From Hahella sp. KA22 (GTDB taxonomy: Bacteria; Pseudomonadota; Gammaproteobacteria; Pseudomonadales; Oleiphilaceae), in contig NZ_CP035490.1 in assembly GCF_004135205.1 (NCBI RefSeq), positions 4,879,644-4,943,643 of the forward strand: a DNA stretch of 64,000 nucleotides. Direction: 5' to 3'. Numbering within the stretch: position 1 is the first letter of the stretch; every line of letters starts with the position of its first letter. The notes beneath the pieces were generated by a model. The model searched no databases and had not been told where the DNA came from. It saw only the letters and a list, made by a program, of their open reading frames with translations. Of the stretch, positions 33,791 through 41,788 are shown in pieces. The position numbers and the translations under genes were made by a program.

Positions 33791-34849
33791 ATGCCGCATC
33801 CGGAAATAACCAATAAAACCCCTTTTGTTGTTGAGCCCCTTTACCTGAATGATGAAGAGTTCGTCCCCGTCCTGACGCTGGTTGTGAAGGCGACTTATGA
33901 CATCGTCGGCAACCAGCAGCTACGGCTGGCGGACGAACAGGCGCCGCTTTGTTTAGCTGGCGAATACTGGGGCGAACCTGGCGAGTCCAGCCTGAAATAC
34001 GAGCCTGAATGCGTCTACTTTAAGCCTGCCGCCGATATTGTTCTGATCGGCCACGCCTACCCTGAACGGAAAAACGACGCCAGCGTTAAAGTTGGCATTC
34101 GCGTAGGCCCGGCCAGAAAAATCGTGCAAGTGTTCGGAGACCGGCAATGGACAATGGGCCCGTCCCACCCTATCGCCACCGCTCCGGCGCCCTTCGAAAA
34201 AATACCGCTGATCTATGAGCGCGCATTTGGCGGCAAAGATCCCCGTGGCGACGATGGCGAAAAAATCAGCCAAGAGTCTCGCAATCCCATGGGAGTGGGA
34301 TATCGCGACCCGCTGGAAGATTTTGAAGAAGGCGTTCCTCTGCCGAACCTGGAGAATCCGGACGATTTGATTCGCGCTTACAACGACGCGCCCGCGCCAG
34401 TCGGATTCGGCTTCATCGAAGGTCATTGGGAACCGCGCATCAAGTACGCGGGCACCTATGACGACACCTGGGAGAAGACGCGCAAGCCCTTACTCCCTTT
34501 TGATTTCAGCAAGAAGTTTTACAACGCCGCATCGCCCGGACTGGTGCTGGACGGCTATTTGGCCGGCAACGAAGAAGTCACCATAGTGAATGCTTCCCCT
34601 CGTGGACGCCTGCAATTTTTCCTGCCCAACCTGCCAGCGCCGGAATGTCACGTGCAGCTTCAGGGCGGAGCTGGCGTTCTTAGAGACAAAGGCGAACTGG
34701 ATACGCTCATCGTCAACACCGACGAGCATAAGGTCTTCCTGATTTGGCGTTGCGTCATACCGCTTGACGGCGGCTTTAACAGCGTAGCGGAAATAAACGC
34801 CCAGATCCCCGGCGTCGAAGTCATGAAACATGTGAAACTGGAGTCTTAA
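33791..34849 (+). CDS. DUF2169 T6SS effector adaptor/chaperone
   Basis: The 352-residue protein is recognised as DUF2169. It has N-terminal VVEPLYLNDEEFVPVLTLVVKATYDI, EPGESSLKYEPECVYFKPAADIVLIGHAYP, VGPARKIVQVFGDRQW, LIYERAFGGKDP, NPMGVGY and FFNAASPGLVLDGYLAG-like segments. DUF2169 proteins act as adaptors that load effectors or PAAR-like proteins onto the spike. It lies between the PAAR-like gene and the TIGR02270-type gene (gap 4 bp), consistent with a loading role for the nuclease effector in this operon. Confidence 0.9.
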   Translation: MPHPEITNKTPFVVEPLYLNDEEFVPVLTLVVKATYDIVGNQQLRLADEQAPLCLAGEYWGEPGESSLKYEPECVYFKPAADIVLIGHAYPERKNDASVKVGIRVGPARKIVQVFGDRQWTMGPSHPIATAPAPFEKIPLIYERAFGGKDPRGDDGEKISQESRNPMGVGYRDPLEDFEEGVPLPNLENPDDLIRAYNDAPAPVGFGFIEGHWEPRIKYAGTYDDTWEKTRKPLLPFDFSKKFYNAASPGLVLDGYLAGNEEVTIVNASPRGRLQFFLPNLPAPECHVQLQGGAGVLRDKGELDTLIVNTDEHKVFLIWRCVIPLDGGFNSVAEINAQIPGVEVMKHVKLES

Positions 34850-34853
34850 ATAC

Positions 34854-36221
34854 ATGGGAGCAGGACCTCTTAACTTCGCTCCTGTAGACGAGTTTTGTCG
34901 TCAGCTATATTTGGAGCACCTGGAAGAAGCGTCTTTTCTATACAACAGCTATCTCGCATGGAGAAATGACCCGGAAATAACCTGGAGAGATCTTCAGGAC
35001 CTGGAGGATAGACTAGATGCGCATATTTTCGCTCTTACTTCAGGAGGAGACGCGGCCAAGCAAACCTGTCTGAAGCATTTGTCAAAAGCCGACTCGGGCG
35101 AGATATACGCTATCGCCAGATTTTTTTGTCAGGCCCACGACGGGCAATGCATATCTCTGTTATGGGAAACGCTGCTGAAAGGTGTCGACGATGAGCTTGA
35201 GCAAGAGTCTGAAGAATATGACAAGATAACCGCCGCCGCGCGCGCACTGCGCCAGGACTACCCTCAAGAGTGGCGCATCAAGCTGGCGGCGATTTTGGAA
35301 ACCACTCACCATAAGTTGTTTCCGATTATCGCGTCAGCCGTAGCGATCACCCGCAAAATGTCGGATAAAGGCGCTAAAAACCTTCTTGAGAACATGCCTT
35401 ATCCCTTTCTTTCAAGCGCGCTTGAAAATGTAGCGGAGAACCATACGACAAGCCACGCCAAGCTGCTTTATCCGCTGTTGGAACATGAGTCCGCCGCAGT
35501 GCGGCAGTTAGCGGCGGTGGGAATGTTGCGACTCGGCGAAACCCACGTTCTCCCTCAGTTGCTAAACCAGCCGTTGGTGTTTGCGATCCCTATTGCTCTG
35601 GCCGGCATCAGGCAACAAATGCAGATTGTTCTGCAGGCCATCAATAAAAAAGAACTGAATATCGATCTGATTGCCGCATTAGGCATCAGCGGCGATCTCA
35701 GAGCCGTGAACTTTTTATTGCCCGCCCTGGCTGACGATGAATTGGCCTATCACGCCGCGCACGCATTGAACCTATTGGTCGGAGCCAATCTTTATGAAGA
35801 AGCCTTTCATGAAGAGCGTTTTTTTGAAGAAGATCTGTTTGATCATGAGATTGCGGACTTTAAGAACGGTAAATCTCCCCAGCATCCAGGCGGACGCCCC
35901 TATGGCGAGAACATAGAGCAGCTCTCTCGGGACCCGGCGAAATGGCGCCAATGGATGCTGGATAATGAGAGCCGATTTGATCCGGCTTTACGCTACCGTT
36001 ATGGGGAACCTGCCTGCCCACAAACTATCGGCAGAAGTTTGGCCAGCCCGCGTACGCCCGACTTCCTGCGCCGCTGGATTCAGTATGAACTGTGCATCCG
36101 GTTCGGACTCGGCGCGCCGTTCTCGGTAGAGAACCCCGTCAAACAACAATATAGACAGTTATCCGGCATCGCCCAGTGGGTGCAAGAGCACGGATCAGCC
36201 CATACTCCAGGACAGTGGTAA
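34854..36221 (+). CDS. T6SS-associated alpha-helical repeat protein (TIGR02270-like)
   Basis: The 455-residue protein is predicted to be mostly helical. Repeated HEAT-like segments occur around residues 150-310 (LLYPLLEHESAAVRQLAAVGMLRLGETHVLPQLL; IDLIAALGISGDLRAVNFLLPALADDELAYHAAHALNLL). The C-terminal part contains GGRPYGENIEQLSRDPAKWRQWM and RYRYGEPACPQTIGRSLASPRTPDFLRRWIQYEL. This arrangement recalls TIGR02270 proteins that occur with DUF2169 and PAAR-like genes in T6SS loci. The identification is from remembered family layout and is not certain. It probably serves as a scaffold in effector loading. Confidence 0.7.
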   Translation: MGAGPLNFAPVDEFCRQLYLEHLEEASFLYNSYLAWRNDPEITWRDLQDLEDRLDAHIFALTSGGDAAKQTCLKHLSKADSGEIYAIARFFCQAHDGQCISLLWETLLKGVDDELEQESEEYDKITAAARALRQDYPQEWRIKLAAILETTHHKLFPIIASAVAITRKMSDKGAKNLLENMPYPFLSSALENVAENHTTSHAKLLYPLLEHESAAVRQLAAVGMLRLGETHVLPQLLNQPLVFAIPIALAGIRQQMQIVLQAINKKELNIDLIAALGISGDLRAVNFLLPALADDELAYHAAHALNLLVGANLYEEAFHEERFFEEDLFDHEIADFKNGKSPQHPGGRPYGENIEQLSRDPAKWRQWMLDNESRFDPALRYRYGEPACPQTIGRSLASPRTPDFLRRWIQYELCIRFGLGAPFSVENPVKQQYRQLSGIAQWVQEHGSAHTPGQW

Positions 36222-36233
36222 GAGAGCCTTCCT

Positions 36234-37349
36234 ATGAGCACCCCACAGGACTTTAATACTGAGCTTCCTATCGCCGTCAGCGAAGTCGGCGCGATCACTT
36301 CCGTAGGAAGAGGCATGCAGGACAGCTTCGCCTCGATCCTCGCCGGCATGTCCAGAAGCACTGAAGTGAGCGGGTTTAAAGTGTTCGATGGCGATGAGCA
36401 CGACATGGTTCCGTTAATCGGACATCCGGTCGCCGCAGTCACTGAGGGCTTTTCCGCCCTTGCCCGCTGGCGCCTGTTGGCGGACCACGCTCTGGGCAAT
36501 CTTATCCAGCGAGGTAAAACTCCCGGAGCCAAACTGACTCAGACGCCCACCGGCTGCGCAATCGTCTTGCCGACCCTGGAAGGCGACCGCTTCTACTATG
36601 ACCGCAGAATTCGCCCTCCTTACAGCTCTGAAAGCCTGCTCAGCGGCTTGCTGATCAAGCACGGACTCAACATACCTCTGGAACAGCGGGGATATTTTTG
36701 CAGTGGCCATGCCGGGATCGGTGAGGCAATTCTCGCTTTAAAAAGTAAAATGGAAGCTGGCGCGATTCACCGGGGCATTATCATAGCCGTCGACTCGATG
36801 CTGGATGGCTTCTCTCTGCTATGGCTGAACGAAGCCGGGCGTCTAAAAACGCCTGACTCCGCCCACGGCCTGGCGCCGGGAGAGGCGGCAGTGGCTCTGA
36901 TTCTGGAGCGGGCCGACGCCCTGCAGCAACGCGGGGGCAAGCCAATGGCCTGGCTGAAAGCCACTGCCTGCAGCGAAGACGATTATGGATTCTGGCAAAT
37001 TGGCCGCACCCAGGGGCGCGGATTGATCAATGCGTTGAATCAAGCCACGCAGAACTTCGGGCCGGACTTCCAGACAGAACTCTATACCGATATTAACGGA
37101 GAGCACTGGCGCAGTACTGAGTTAGGCATGGCGATTCCCGGCTCGTCAATTGGACCAAGCCTGGCGGGCGGATTCAAAGCGGTGGCGGAGTCAGTGGGCG
37201 AAACAGGCGCCGCCAGCGGCGCGCTGAATATCGCCATCGCCGCCCAGGCATTAGCCTTGGGACAATCCCAGGCGCCCTACGCGACGATCCTGTCCAGCTC
37301 GGATTACGGCGACACCTGTGCGTGCATATTACAAAAGGCGATGTTATGA
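36234..37349 (+). CDS. Ketosynthase (thiolase)-fold protein in the T6SS effector operon
   Basis: The 371-residue protein has the beta-ketoacyl synthase fold. It has an N-terminal strand VSEVGAITSVG, a cysteine in the nucleophile position (Cys156 in GYFCSGHAGIGEAILALK), GIIIAVDSMLD, LAPGEAAVALILER, and near the end SIGPSLAGGFKAVAESVGETGAASGALNIAIAAQAL. The two catalytic histidines of condensing enzymes are not evident. The usual HGTGT region reads TDINGEHWRSTE, and the KxxxGH motif reads GSSIGPSLAGG. It is therefore unlikely to condense acyl chains. Such thiolase-like proteins have been seen beside DUF2169 genes, with unknown function. Its stop overlaps the start of the nuclease gene (ATGA), indicating a close functional link. 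Confidence 0.75.
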   Translation: MSTPQDFNTELPIAVSEVGAITSVGRGMQDSFASILAGMSRSTEVSGFKVFDGDEHDMVPLIGHPVAAVTEGFSALARWRLLADHALGNLIQRGKTPGAKLTQTPTGCAIVLPTLEGDRFYYDRRIRPPYSSESLLSGLLIKHGLNIPLEQRGYFCSGHAGIGEAILALKSKMEAGAIHRGIIIAVDSMLDGFSLLWLNEAGRLKTPDSAHGLAPGEAAVALILERADALQQRGGKPMAWLKATACSEDDYGFWQIGRTQGRGLINALNQATQNFGPDFQTELYTDINGEHWRSTELGMAIPGSSIGPSLAGGFKAVAESVGETGAASGALNIAIAAQALALGQSQAPYATILSSSDYGDTCACILQKAML

Positions 37350-38191
37350 GCAAAAAGCAAAAGTCAGAAGGACCTCATGAGTGTTACACCGACGGCTATG
37401 GCCCGCACAAAACGGTGCAAGGCATGGAGGGCGGTTCTTGCCTGGCTCGCCATGAACAGTCTTACAAGAAAAACAACAGCTGCTCTTATCGCTGGCAGGG
37501 CGTAGAAAAAGCCAAAACGAAACCCGGCTGCGACGCCTACAACGCACACCCAAACACAAAATATCACATCACAGGCAGAGGAACCGGCCCCGTCGCCACC
37601 TCCAACCTGTCTAACTACACCAGTGACGGCAGCGGCTACGATGGCGTAGCGGGCGAAAGCTTCACCAGCAAAAAAGGCGACGCCTTCACGCTAGTGCAAG
37701 TGAATAACTTCACCACCGGCTTCGCCCCATACGGCAACCAAGTGCATCACATAGTTAATATAAGCTCGGTAAGAAACGGTATTGAAGAAATAGCGAAAGA
37801 TCTACCCGACCTTAGAACATTAATCGTTAATGGTTTATTGGATGAGAAGTACAACATAAACCATAAAGACAATAGCTTGATATTGCCGACACAAAGAGGC
37901 GCATCCGCTAAAACTGGTCTACCCTCTCACTATGGCAGCCATCCCAAATATAGCAAAGGAATACTTAAGCACGTATTAAAAGCACTTAAACCTTATAAGA
38001 GCATCGCCAACCAAATGAAAAAGAAGAAAAAGGAGCATGATGCGCCAAATCCAGTTGAGTTGAAGGAAAAACTAGAGAAAGCATCCAACACCATATACCA
38101 AGAAATAATTGCACAGTCCGCGGCCAACAGAGAACTCAAAAAGGCAACTAAAATAAACGACGTATCTCCCTGCTCGCTTTTATCTTCATAG
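37346..38191 (+). CDS. Predicted T6SS AHH-type nuclease effector
   Basis: The 281-residue protein starts at an ATG overlapping the previous stop (ATGA). The N-terminal region (about 1-75) is rich in Cys, Gly and His (HECYTDGYGPHKT, GGSCLARHEQSY, NNSCSYRW, KPGCDAYNAHPN). A linker leads to a C-terminal nuclease-like domain (about 115-215) with VHHIVNISS (His134, His135), NHKDNSLILPTQ and SHYGSHPKYSKGILKHV. The HH pair, the NS-LP block and the HxGSHPxYS block are the order seen in AHH toxin domains of the HNH/Endonuclease VII superfamily. A Lys-rich C-terminal tail follows. Six Imm11-like genes follow directly. It is probably injected by the T6SS to degrade DNA or RNA; activity is untested. Confidence 0.78.
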   Translation: MSKKQKSEGPHECYTDGYGPHKTVQGMEGGSCLARHEQSYKKNNSCSYRWQGVEKAKTKPGCDAYNAHPNTKYHITGRGTGPVATSNLSNYTSDGSGYDGVAGESFTSKKGDAFTLVQVNNFTTGFAPYGNQVHHIVNISSVRNGIEEIAKDLPDLRTLIVNGLLDEKYNINHKDNSLILPTQRGASAKTGLPSHYGSHPKYSKGILKHVLKALKPYKSIANQMKKKKKEHDAPNPVELKEKLEKASNTIYQEIIAQSAANRELKKATKINDVSPCSLLSS

Positions 38192-38217
38192 TAAAATATT
38201 ACCAACACAAGTAACAT

Positions 38218-38814
38218 ATGAGCCAACAAGAAATGAAATATTTTATATTTAACACATTAGGTGACACAGACAACGATAATTATTGCTTCACTTCAAAAAC
38301 TCCTGACGGTGGAGTTGACTCCTATGACTTAATAGCAGGGTTCAGGCTTTCCGATGAATATCCAGACGGTATAGAAGATGTTTACTGGAGTCTCGGAGAC
38401 AACTTCATAGGGCTAGAGCTTGCTTCCTATATTGGAAACCCAAACAGCATTCTCGCATTTAATAAAAGTTCAGCAAAACTAATAACATCGACGGTTCAAT
38501 CTGAGATAGAAACAATTCCATTCACCCTATTGAATTCCAAAGGAAAAGTATATAGTAATGACTATGTTTTCATTAACCCAGTAGGTTCTATTGACTGCAT
38601 CAATTGGAAGGAAACAGTTTGTGATCGCAGCACGAATGGTGATGTTTCCAGCTATGAAAGACTGGTCCTCGACAAGAAAAAGATAGGCACCCTTCCAGAC
38701 CTATTTCGCCTCCAGTTTTTAACTGACGAATATATATTCAGTGAAACTCTGGTTGATACACTACTAAAAGCGGAACATACAAACTTAATTTTTAGCGAAA
38801 TTGAGTTCGCCTAA
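38218..38814 (+). CDS. Imm11-like immunity protein, array copy 1
   Basis: It has 198 residues from the first ATG (a conserved start, MKYF, lies 5 codons in, at 38233). The family pattern is MKYFxFNTLGDTxNDxYCFTSKTPDGGVDSYDLIAGFRLSDEYPDGIEDV, a middle DYVFINPVGSIDCINWKETVC and a C-terminal YIFSETLVDTLLKAEHTNLIFSEIEFA. The NPVxxIDCINWKES-like block and the C-terminal LFR-FSExL-L---H-NLxFxxIE pattern are those of Imm11 (DUF1629) immunity proteins of polymorphic toxin systems. It directly follows the AHH nuclease and probably neutralises it. It is about 88 per cent identical to copy 5. Confidence 0.8.
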   Translation: MSQQEMKYFIFNTLGDTDNDNYCFTSKTPDGGVDSYDLIAGFRLSDEYPDGIEDVYWSLGDNFIGLELASYIGNPNSILAFNKSSAKLITSTVQSEIETIPFTLLNSKGKVYSNDYVFINPVGSIDCINWKETVCDRSTNGDVSSYERLVLDKKKIGTLPDLFRLQFLTDEYIFSETLVDTLLKAEHTNLIFSEIEFA

Positions 38815-38820
38815 TTCAAA

Positions 38821-39402
38821 ATGAAATATTTTTTATTTGATTTCTTAGGCGATAAAAAGGAAGAAAACTACTGCTTTACTTCCAAAACGCCTGATGGCGG
38901 CATTGACTCGTACGACCTAATCGCAGGGTTCCGCTTGTCGGATGAATACCCTGATGGCATAGAAGAAGTAACTCTGAGCCTGGAAGACCAATTTCCAGGT
39001 GTTGAGCTGGCTTCCTTCATCGGCAATACTGATAAAATGCTCGCTTTCAACAAAAAAGCCGCCACGCTCATCACGTCAATGAGCGAGTCAGAAATAGAGG
39101 TAGTTCCCTTTATCCTCTATAACCAGAAAGGCAAAGTACATAGCACGGATTATGTCTTCCTTAACCCAGTTGGGGATAGAGATTGCATCAATTGGAAAGA
39201 ATCTATCTGCACTCGTGATTCCGAGGGAGATATCTCCACCTACGACAAAGTTGTCTATTCAAAAGCAAAATTAAATGAAGCGCCTCACATATTCAGAGTG
39301 AAAAATCATACTGGATACTGTTTGTTCAGCGAGGAGCTGGTCAAAGCCCTACTGGATACAGGCCACACAAACTTAGTATTCAAGGACATTGAGATCGCCT
39401 GA
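38821..39402 (+). CDS. Imm11-like immunity protein, array copy 2
   Basis: It has 193 residues and follows copy 1 by only 6 bp (TTCAAA, no clear ribosome-binding site), so it is probably translated by coupling. Conserved blocks are DFLGDKKEENYCFTSKTPDG, DYVFLNPVGDRDCINWKESIC and LFSEELVKALLDTGHTNLVF. It differs from copy 1 throughout the surface-exposed middle. The junction with copy 1 is identical to that between copies 5 and 6 over 82 bp. It may neutralise the adjacent toxin or related toxins from other strains. Confidence 0.8.
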   Translation: MKYFLFDFLGDKKEENYCFTSKTPDGGIDSYDLIAGFRLSDEYPDGIEEVTLSLEDQFPGVELASFIGNTDKMLAFNKKAATLITSMSESEIEVVPFILYNQKGKVHSTDYVFLNPVGDRDCINWKESICTRDSEGDISTYDKVVYSKAKLNEAPHIFRVKNHTGYCLFSEELVKALLDTGHTNLVFKDIEIA

Positions 39403-39408
39403 TTTAAA

Positions 39409-39990
39409 ATGAAATATTTTCTCTTCAACACCCTTGGCGACACCAGCAACGATGACTACTGTTTCACCTCTGACACACCTGAAGGAGGCATTGATTCCTG
39501 GGACTTAATCGCAGGATATCGCATAGCTGACGAATACCCTGATGGCATTGAAGAGGTTATCCTCAAGCTTGAGGATCAGTTTCCTGGGCTTGTCTTAGCC
39601 TCTTACATAGGAAACCCCAACCAAATGCTAGCCTTCAGCAAAAAGGCGGCAGACCTAATTATATCAATAGCACAGTCTGAAATAGAGGTTATTCCGTTCA
39701 CACTCTTAACGCCCAAAGGAAAGGTTTATAGTAACGACTACGTTTTTATTAACCCTGTGGGCGCGATTGACTGCATAAACTGGAAAGAAACTGATTGCTC
39801 CCGAAGAAAGAACGGCGATGTTTCCAGCTTTGATAAATTAGTTCTAGATAAGAAAAGAATAGATAATCCTCTTCACCTTTTTCGGCTCAAGTATTTAACT
39901 AACGCATATATATTTAGCGAAGTTTTGACCAAGTCACTACTGGATGAAAATCATACAAATTTAATTTTCAGTGAGATTGAGATAGCCTAG
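39409..39990 (+). CDS. Imm11-like immunity protein, array copy 3
   Basis: It has 193 residues and starts 6 bp after copy 2 (spacer TTTAAA). It carries the conserved FNTLGDTSNDDYCFTSDTPEGGIDSWDL start, DYVFINPVGAIDCINWKETDC and YIFSEVLTKSLLDENHTNLIF end. The DSYDL of the other copies reads DSWDL, and AGFRLSDEYP reads AGYRIADEYP, making this one of the more divergent copies. It is likely part of one long polycistronic immunity transcript. Confidence 0.78.
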   Translation: MKYFLFNTLGDTSNDDYCFTSDTPEGGIDSWDLIAGYRIADEYPDGIEEVILKLEDQFPGLVLASYIGNPNQMLAFSKKAADLIISIAQSEIEVIPFTLLTPKGKVYSNDYVFINPVGAIDCINWKETDCSRRKNGDVSSFDKLVLDKKRIDNPLHLFRLKYLTNAYIFSEVLTKSLLDENHTNLIFSEIEIA

Positions 39991-39996
39991 TTAAAA

Positions 39997-40578
39997 GTGA
40001 AATATTTTCTTTTCAAATGCTTAGGGGACAAGAGCAATGATGACTATTGCTTCACTACGGATACCCCTGAAGGTGGAGTCGACTCTTACGACCTTATAGC
40101 AGGATTTCGTTTATCTGACGAGTACCCGGATGGTATAGAAGATGTTGTTCTAAGACTGGAAGATAAGTTTCCTGGCTTAGAGCTTGCCTCATTCATTGGC
40201 AACGCCAACAGACTGCTTGCGTTTAGCGTATCAGCCGCTCAAATAATTACTTCCATCAACCAAGCAGAAACTGAAACCATCCCCTTCACGCTACTCAATA
40301 GCAAAGGCAAAGTACACAGTAAAGATTATGTATTTATTAATCCTGTAGGAAGCTGGGATTGTATAAATTGGAAGGAGTCTGTCTGTGAGCGAAATGCAAA
40401 GGGAGATATAAAGTCTTATGAGAAGCTCGTATTTTCCAGGGAAAAACTAGTGGGGGCGCCACATCTCTTTCGCGTAAAACACAAAACCAGCTTATATTTA
40501 TTTAGCGAAACCCTGGTTAAAGCGTTACTAGACGCCGGCCATACAAACTTAATTTTTAGCGAAATTGAAATCTCTTAG
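39997..40578 (+). CDS. Imm11-like immunity protein, array copy 4 (GTG start)
   Basis: It has 193 residues and is the only copy using GTG as start codon, 6 bp after copy 3. It keeps FKCLGDKSNDDYCFTTDTPEGGVDSYDL, DYVFINPVGSWDCINWKESVC and LYLFSETLVKALLDAGHTNLIF. The C-terminal half is most like copy 2 (both have VFSREKLV/VYSKAKLN and APHxFRVK segments), suggesting a common origin for copies 2 and 4. The weak start may reduce its level relative to neighbours. Confidence 0.78.
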   Translation: MKYFLFKCLGDKSNDDYCFTTDTPEGGVDSYDLIAGFRLSDEYPDGIEDVVLRLEDKFPGLELASFIGNANRLLAFSVSAAQIITSINQAETETIPFTLLNSKGKVHSKDYVFINPVGSWDCINWKESVCERNAKGDIKSYEKLVFSREKLVGAPHLFRVKHKTSLYLFSETLVKALLDAGHTNLIFSEIEIS

Positions 40579-40585
40579 TCAGACA

Positions 40586-41167
40586 ATGAAATACTTTTTA
40601 TTTAACACCCTGGGTGATACCGGCAACGATGATTATTGCTTCACTTCAAAGTTTCCTAGAGGTGGCGTTGATGCCTATGACTTAGTTGCCGGATTTAGGC
40701 TTTCCGATGAATATCCAGATGGTATAGAAGATGTTTATTGGAGTCTCGGAGACAACTTCTTTGGGCTAGAGCTCGCTTCCTATATTGGAAACCCAAACAG
40801 CATTCTCGCATTTAATAAAAGCTCAGCAAAATTAATAAGTTCAGTTGTACAATCTGAGATAGAAACAATTCCATTCACTCTATTTAACGCTAAAGGAAAA
40901 TTATATAGCAATGACTATGTTTTCATTAACCCAGTAGGATCTGTCGACTGCATCAACTGGAAGGAAACTGTTTGTGATCGCAGAGATAATGGTGATATTT
41001 CCAACTTTGAAAGACTAGTCCTTGACAAGAAAAAAATAGACACCCTTCCAGACCTATTTCGTATCAAGTTTTTAACTCGCGAATATATATTCAGTGAAAC
41101 CCTGGTTGATACACTACTAAAAGCGGAACATACAAACTTAATTTTTAGCGAAATTGAGTTCGCCTAA
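40586..41167 (+). CDS. Imm11-like immunity protein, array copy 5
   Basis: It has 193 residues. The start at 40586 was chosen because the longer frame would overlap copy 4 and all paralogues begin MKYF/MKYY. It carries FNTLGDTGNDDYCFTSKFPRGGVDAYDL, DYVFINPVGSVDCINWKETVC and YIFSETLVDTLLKAEHTNLIFSEIEFA. It differs from copy 1 at only about 24 of 193 positions. The changes are clustered at TPDGG to FPRGG and in the segment after residue 130, as expected for recent duplication followed by change at a binding surface. Confidence 0.8.
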   Translation: MKYFLFNTLGDTGNDDYCFTSKFPRGGVDAYDLVAGFRLSDEYPDGIEDVYWSLGDNFFGLELASYIGNPNSILAFNKSSAKLISSVVQSEIETIPFTLFNAKGKLYSNDYVFINPVGSVDCINWKETVCDRRDNGDISNFERLVLDKKKIDTLPDLFRIKFLTREYIFSETLVDTLLKAEHTNLIFSEIEFA

Positions 41168-41173
41168 TTCAAA

Positions 41174-41755
41174 ATGAAATATTATTTATTCGATTTCTTA
41201 GGCGATACAAGCAACGAAAACTATTGCTTTACTTCCAAAACACCGGACGGAGGAGTTGACTCCTACGATTTAATCGCCGGCTTCAGACTGTCTGATGAGT
41301 ATCCCGACTGCATCGAAGATGTTTATTGGCGTATTGGAGATAACTTTGTAGGACTAGAGCTTGCATCTTATATCGGAAACACGCACAGAATTCTCGCGTT
41401 CAATAAAAGCGCAGCAAACCTGATAACATCAACTGCTCAGTCCGAGATCGAAATCATCCCATTCACCTTATTAGACTGTAAAGGAAAGATACATAGCAAA
41501 GACTATGTCTTCATCAATCCAGTAGGCTCCATTGACCGTATTAATTGGAGAGAAACAGTTTGTAACCGTAGGAAGAATGGCGACGTCTCCAACTATAAAA
41601 AACTAGTCCTTGACAAGAAAAAATCCGATAACCTCCCCCATATATTCCGCATTCAATATCTGACTGCAGAATATATATTCAGCGAAACCCTTGTTAATGC
41701 ATTACTAAATGCCGACCATACAAATTTGGTTTTTAGCGAAATCGAAATCCATTAA
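41174..41755 (+). CDS. Imm11-like immunity protein, array copy 6
   Basis: It has 193 residues and starts 6 bp after copy 5. It keeps FDFLGDTSNENYCFTSKTPDGGVDSYDL and YIFSETLVNALLNADHTNLVFSEIEIH. The family cysteine in the DCINWKE block is lost here (IDRINWRETVC), and DEYPDGIE reads DEYPDCIE. These changes in otherwise invariant positions may mean altered specificity or decay. It is the last copy; the next gene is an unrelated putative immunity protein 33 bp on. Confidence 0.78.
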   Translation: MKYYLFDFLGDTSNENYCFTSKTPDGGVDSYDLIAGFRLSDEYPDCIEDVYWRIGDNFVGLELASYIGNTHRILAFNKSAANLITSTAQSEIEIIPFTLLDCKGKIHSKDYVFINPVGSIDRINWRETVCNRRKNGDVSNYKKLVLDKKKSDNLPHIFRIQYLTAEYIFSETLVNALLNADHTNLVFSEIEIH

Positions 41756-41788
41756 GATAGAGCAAGCCAAAATTACGGAACCTTTATT

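Noticed and set aside
38218-41755. Regular array of similar units considered as CRISPR or satellite repeat
   Set aside because: Units are about 588 bp, each a complete reading frame with synonymous differences, i.e. tandem paralogous genes.
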